Shown here: piece after piece, positions 61,393 to 64,000 of the stretch
Layout of the letters: each line of letters begins with the position of its first letter
Position numbering within the stretch: position 1 is the stretch's first letter
DNA from: JBNGOQ01 sp050589645
Lineage (GTDB): Bacteria > Bacteroidota > Bacteroidia > Flavobacteriales > Flavobacteriaceae
NCBI RefSeq assembly: GCF_050589645.1
Contig: NZ_JBNGOQ010000001.1
Location: 1,116,001 to 1,180,000 of the forward strand
Length of the DNA: 64,000 bases
Reading direction: 5' to 3'
Notes under the pieces: model-generated
Databases searched by the model: none
What the model saw: the letters and a program-made list of their open reading frames with translations, nothing else
Told to the model about the DNA's origin: nothing
Program-made: the position numbers and the translations under genes

Positions 61393-62115
61393 ATGGTTGT
61401 TAAAAACCAAATAAAATTTATAAAAAGCTTACAGCAAAAAAAGTACCGAATTCAATCCGGAATGTTCGTGGCCGAGGGAATCAAGGTAGTTCGGGAACTT
61501 TTGGCATCCAATTTTAAACCCTACAGGATTTATACCACCAACACTGAAATTTTGGATCACAAGTCCGAAGTCGTGGAGAAAATCCAGGAGGGCGACCTAA
61601 AAAAAATCAGCGGATTACAAACCCCCAATACAATTTTGGGCATTTTTTATATGTCCCCACCCGGTGCTGTGGATTTCTCTGATTGGATCTTGGCCCTGGA
61701 CGATGTTCGCGACCCTGGGAATCTAGGTACGGTGATACGTTTGTGCGATTGGTTCGGAATCAAACATTTGGTGTGCTCCGAGCATACGGTAGATTGTTAC
61801 AACCCCAAGGTGTTACAGGCAAGCATGGGATCTATAGCGCGGGTAAGCATTACCTATACAGACCTCGCTGATTTTATCAAGAACACGGAGATACCCGTTT
61901 ATGGGGCCTTTATGGACGGAGAAAACGTATACGGCGAGCCCTTGCCCAAAACAGGTATTCTGGTCATGGGGAACGAAGCCAAGGGCATTTCCGAAAAACT
62001 TGAGGGCCTGGTCCAAAAAAAACTGACCATTCCTCCCCATGGGGAAAGAACCGCAGAAAGTTTAAATGTGGCCACCGCCACGGCTATTTTATTGAACGAA
62101 TTGCGCAGGCCATAA
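61393..62115 (+). CDS. TrmH/SpoU family RNA methyltransferase
   Basis: 240 residues. N-terminal substrate-binding part (QKKYRIQSGMFVAEGIKVV) and SPOUT knot domain with LDDVRDPGNLGTVIR, ILVMGNEAKGIS and PPHGERTAESLNVATATAI. Methylates a ribose 2'-OH in rRNA or tRNA; the precise target cannot be told. Confidence 0.93.
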   Translation: MVVKNQIKFIKSLQQKKYRIQSGMFVAEGIKVVRELLASNFKPYRIYTTNTEILDHKSEVVEKIQEGDLKKISGLQTPNTILGIFYMSPPGAVDFSDWILALDDVRDPGNLGTVIRLCDWFGIKHLVCSEHTVDCYNPKVLQASMGSIARVSITYTDLADFIKNTEIPVYGAFMDGENVYGEPLPKTGILVMGNEAKGISEKLEGLVQKKLTIPPHGERTAESLNVATATAILLNELRRP

Positions 62116-62126
62116 CCACGCCGAGC

Positions 62127-62825
62127 TTACTCAAAAGTAAGGTTGATAAAGATGCCACGGGTACGCAAGGCGTCTATGTTGCCCGTCCATGGGCTATTGG
62201 GGTCATTATCCGGTACCAACTCGTCGCTCAAGGCAAAGACACCACGGATAGAGGGTGAGAATTTAAAGTATTCCAAGTAAAAATCTATTCCAAAGCCCAA
62301 TTCATACCCATAAACACTTTTTTTCATCCTAAAGGTCCCACTACTGTTGTCGTCTAAGCTATCCTCGTTGCTTCCCAAATTCTGTGAGGCATATACGCCC
62401 CCGGTAATGTAGGGTTTCCAATTGCCAAATCTGCGGGCACTTACTTTTAAAAGCAAGGGAAAATTAATGTAGGTGGAGCGCACCTCACGGATGGCCTCAC
62501 TTGCATCGCTAAATCCCGGAAATCCAAGATCTCTTTGCGTATAAAGCAGTCCAGGTTCGAAGCGGACATCCAAAAATTCGTTGATCCGCAATTCCCCGAT
62601 CAAACCCACGTTGAATCCAAAGGTGGTATTGACCAAAATATCACTTCCAATATCATCCTTGTAATCAAATTTAAAATCGTATTTATTGAATCCCAGAAAG
62701 TAACCCCAGTTTAAAAGGGGTTTGTCTTCATTCTCCAAATTCAAAATGGGATTTTCCTTAAACTGGGCCTGTACCGCATTGCCTAGCAACAGTATTCCCA
62801 TTAACAGAAAAAAAATGTTCCTCAT
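62127..62825 (-). CDS. porT: Type IX secretion/outer-membrane protein PorT
   Basis: 232 residues from the ATG at 62825 (MRNIFFLLMGILLLGNAVQAQ signal peptide). Strands such as NWGYFLGFNKYDFKFDYK, LDVRFEPGLLYTQRDLGFP, STYINFPLLLKVSARRFGNWKPYITGGVYA and the end GIFINLTFE match PorT/SprT. It directly follows ubiE, an arrangement typical for Bacteroidetes. PorT is needed for type IX secretion of proteins such as gliding adhesins. Confidence 0.9.
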   Translation of the reverse strand: MRNIFFLLMGILLLGNAVQAQFKENPILNLENEDKPLLNWGYFLGFNKYDFKFDYKDDIGSDILVNTTFGFNVGLIGELRINEFLDVRFEPGLLYTQRDLGFPGFSDASEAIREVRSTYINFPLLLKVSARRFGNWKPYITGGVYASQNLGSNEDSLDDNSSGTFRMKKSVYGYELGFGIDFYLEYFKFSPSIRGVFALSDELVPDNDPNSPWTGNIDALRTRGIFINLTFE

Positions 62826-62829
62826 GTGC

Positions 62830-63558
62830 TTACTTTGTAGCGATATATATGGAGGCCACCCCAAATGTTTGAGGCCTGTTCTCCATAGCTATAAACCCGA
62901 TTTTTCCTAAAATATTGTTGAAATCCGCCCCGTGCGGAAAAACGGAGGCAGATTCGCAAAGGTAGGCGTATGCCGCTTTGTCTTTTGAGAAGAGTTTGCC
63001 GATGGTGGGTAGTATGTATTTGGTGTACAGGTGGTACCCCTGTTTAAAGGGTGTTTTGGTGGGAACGGAAGTCTCAAGGACTACAAAAGTTCCCGAGGGT
63101 TTCAGGACCCGATAGATCTCGGCCAGTCCTTTTTCAAGTGTTTCAAAATTACGCACCCCAAAGGCAACGGTGACCGCATCGAAGCTTTGATCGGGAAAAG
63201 GAAGTTTTTCACTGTCGCCCACCACCATTTTCACCATGTCGCTCAATTTTTTTTGGTCTACCTTTTTCTTACCCACCTTGAGCATGCCGGGAGAAATATC
63301 CAATCCCACGATTTCCTCGGCACCAGTTTTGACCAATTTAATGGCCAGATCTCCTGTTCCCGTAGCGATATCTAGAATATTGGAAGGCTTTTTCTTCTTG
63401 AGTATGGTTACCACCCTGTTCCGCCACTTTACGTCTATCCCGAAGGAAATAACCCTGTTTAGACCATCATAATTGGTAGAAATGGCATCGAACATCTTTT
63501 TCACCTGATCTTTTTTTCCAAGCGGAGAATCTTTATAGGGAATTACTTTTTTGGCCAT
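62830..63558 (-). CDS. ubiE: Demethylmenaquinone methyltransferase
   Basis: 242 residues from the ATG at 63558 (MAKKVIPYKDSPLGKKDQV); the upstream extension of 65 residues has no family counterpart. SAM motif NILDIATGTGDLAIKLV, DISPGMLKVG, DSEKLPFPDQSFDAVTVAFGVRNF and the UbiE-type C-terminus. Last step of menaquinone synthesis. The porT gene starts 4 bases after the stop. Confidence 0.95.
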   Translation of the reverse strand: MAKKVIPYKDSPLGKKDQVKKMFDAISTNYDGLNRVISFGIDVKWRNRVVTILKKKKPSNILDIATGTGDLAIKLVKTGAEEIVGLDISPGMLKVGKKKVDQKKLSDMVKMVVGDSEKLPFPDQSFDAVTVAFGVRNFETLEKGLAEIYRVLKPSGTFVVLETSVPTKTPFKQGYHLYTKYILPTIGKLFSKDKAAYAYLCESASVFPHGADFNNILGKIGFIAMENRPQTFGVASIYIATK

Positions 63559-63574
63559 AAGGGCAATTTTTGGG

Positions 63575-63582
63575 CAAAGATA
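63575..63582 (-). promoter_or_regulatory. Candidate -7 element of ubiE
   Basis: Minus strand TATCTTTG, exact TAnnTTTG match, ending 16 bases before the ubiE ATG. No TTG at the -33 position. Confidence 0.4.
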
Positions 63583-63779
63583 AGATATAGAACCCATGTG
63601 GCATCGGTTTATTTGTATACAGAACATTGGCCTTACACTTTGCACTTTAGCCACTTCCCATGCCTTCCAACCCAATAAATTTATGTAATTTTGTTCCGCA
63701 TTATTTTGCAAACTTTTCTTGAAATGAGCTTTACGAAGGCTTTTAGATCCCATGGGGATTCAGACAAAAATGTAAGGGT

Positions 63780-64000
63780 GTGAAGATTATAATTGCAGGG
63801 GCGGGGGAAGTAGGTTTTCATTTGGCAAAACTACTCTCTTATGAATCCCAGGATATCACGCTGATAGATTCCAGGAAAGAAAGTCTGACCTATGCGGATA
63901 ACCATCTTGATATTCGGGTGCTCAAGGGCGATGCCACGTCTATTTCTGTACTGAAGGACGCGCAAGTATCCAACTCGGACTTGGTCATTGGGGTCACCTC
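63780..64000 (+). CDS. trkA: Trk-type potassium uptake protein TrkA, N-terminal fragment
   Basis: Starts with GTG and is cut by the right edge after about 73 residues. KIIIAGAGEVGFHLAKLLS is the Rossmann NAD-binding motif, followed by DITLIDSRKESLTYADNHLDIRVLKGDATSISVL and SNSDLVIGVT, all standard for TrkA N-terminal (RCK) domains. Regulates TrkH at the inner membrane. Confidence 0.9.
   Translation, partial: MKIIIAGAGEVGFHLAKLLSYESQDITLIDSRKESLTYADNHLDIRVLKGDATSISVLKDAQVSNSDLVIGVT

Noticed and set aside
63559..63753. N-terminal extension of UbiE
   Set aside because: The extra 65 residues overlap the ubiE promoter-like element and have no counterpart in the family.

Overview
The window looks like a chromosome segment of a marine-type member of the Flavobacteriaceae (Bacteroidota). 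The evidence is a complete flavobacterial division and cell-wall cluster (mraZ to ftsZ), porT next to ubiE (type IX secretion context), TamL, DUF4270 and kelch/DUF4907 lipoproteins, AraC regulators with seven-helix membrane domains, and promoters of the form TTG-N20-TAnnTTTG. By eye the G+C is in the mid 40s. I cannot name the genus.

Layout. 1-5900: an outer-membrane protein fragment and a DUF4270 lipoprotein on the minus strand, then a plus-strand set (DUF6268 barrel, kelch lipoprotein, DUF4907 protein, LytS-type kinase, LytTR regulator). 5900-8500: a minus-strand set of MarR-type regulator with a four-cysteine tail, lipoprotein, small thioredoxin and subclass B1 metallo-beta-lactamase; a shared operator (AGTTA-N3-TAACT) precedes three of the four. 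8500-10500: a small conserved protein, a heptamer array, engB and an alpha/beta hydrolase. 10690-26200: the dcw operon (mraZ, rsmH, ftsL, ftsI, murE, mraY, murD, ftsW, murG, murC, ftsQ, ftsA, ftsZ), preceded by 10-bp-phased MraZ boxes and closed by a terminator. 26236-28000: yqeY, a DksA-type zinc-finger protein, an intact tRNA-Arg(TCG), a GIY-YIG nuclease, and two broken tRNA-Arg copies interrupted by GC-rich palindromes, followed by repeats.

28000-34370: CPBP protease, membrane AraC regulator, clan GH-A glycoside hydrolase, amidohydrolase, VOC protein, and a 22-bp tandem repeat array. 34372-44916: the most unusual part, a tightly packed 13-gene minus-strand operon containing three different Rieske [2Fe-2S] fusions (Rieske-FMN glutamate synthase-like, Rieske-TPP enzyme, heme-b membrane domain-Rieske) together with small membrane proteins, a K+ channel, a Na+/H+ antiporter and a Pycsar-effector-like membrane protein. 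A Crp/Fnr regulator lies just upstream. 45800-49860: two YceI proteins, a membrane AraC regulator, YpdA-type reductase and ribulose-phosphate epimerase. 50275-51700: a PKD-like lipoprotein and a DUF559 nuclease pseudogene between 25-bp direct repeats. 51825-64000: housekeeping genes (rpoD, pnp, rpsO, accD, fbaA, tamL, an rRNA/tRNA methyltransferase, porT, ubiE, start of trkA) and a secreted lipoprotein.

Reading the genes together: the dcw block makes lipid II and the division ring. The MarR block looks like a small autoregulated stress or drug regulon. The Rieske operon looks like a membrane-linked redox module combined with control of monovalent cations; its function is an inference, since I know no characterised system with this gene content. 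Start positions were moved from the longest reading frame where a signal peptide, family N-terminus or tight gene spacing supported a later start.
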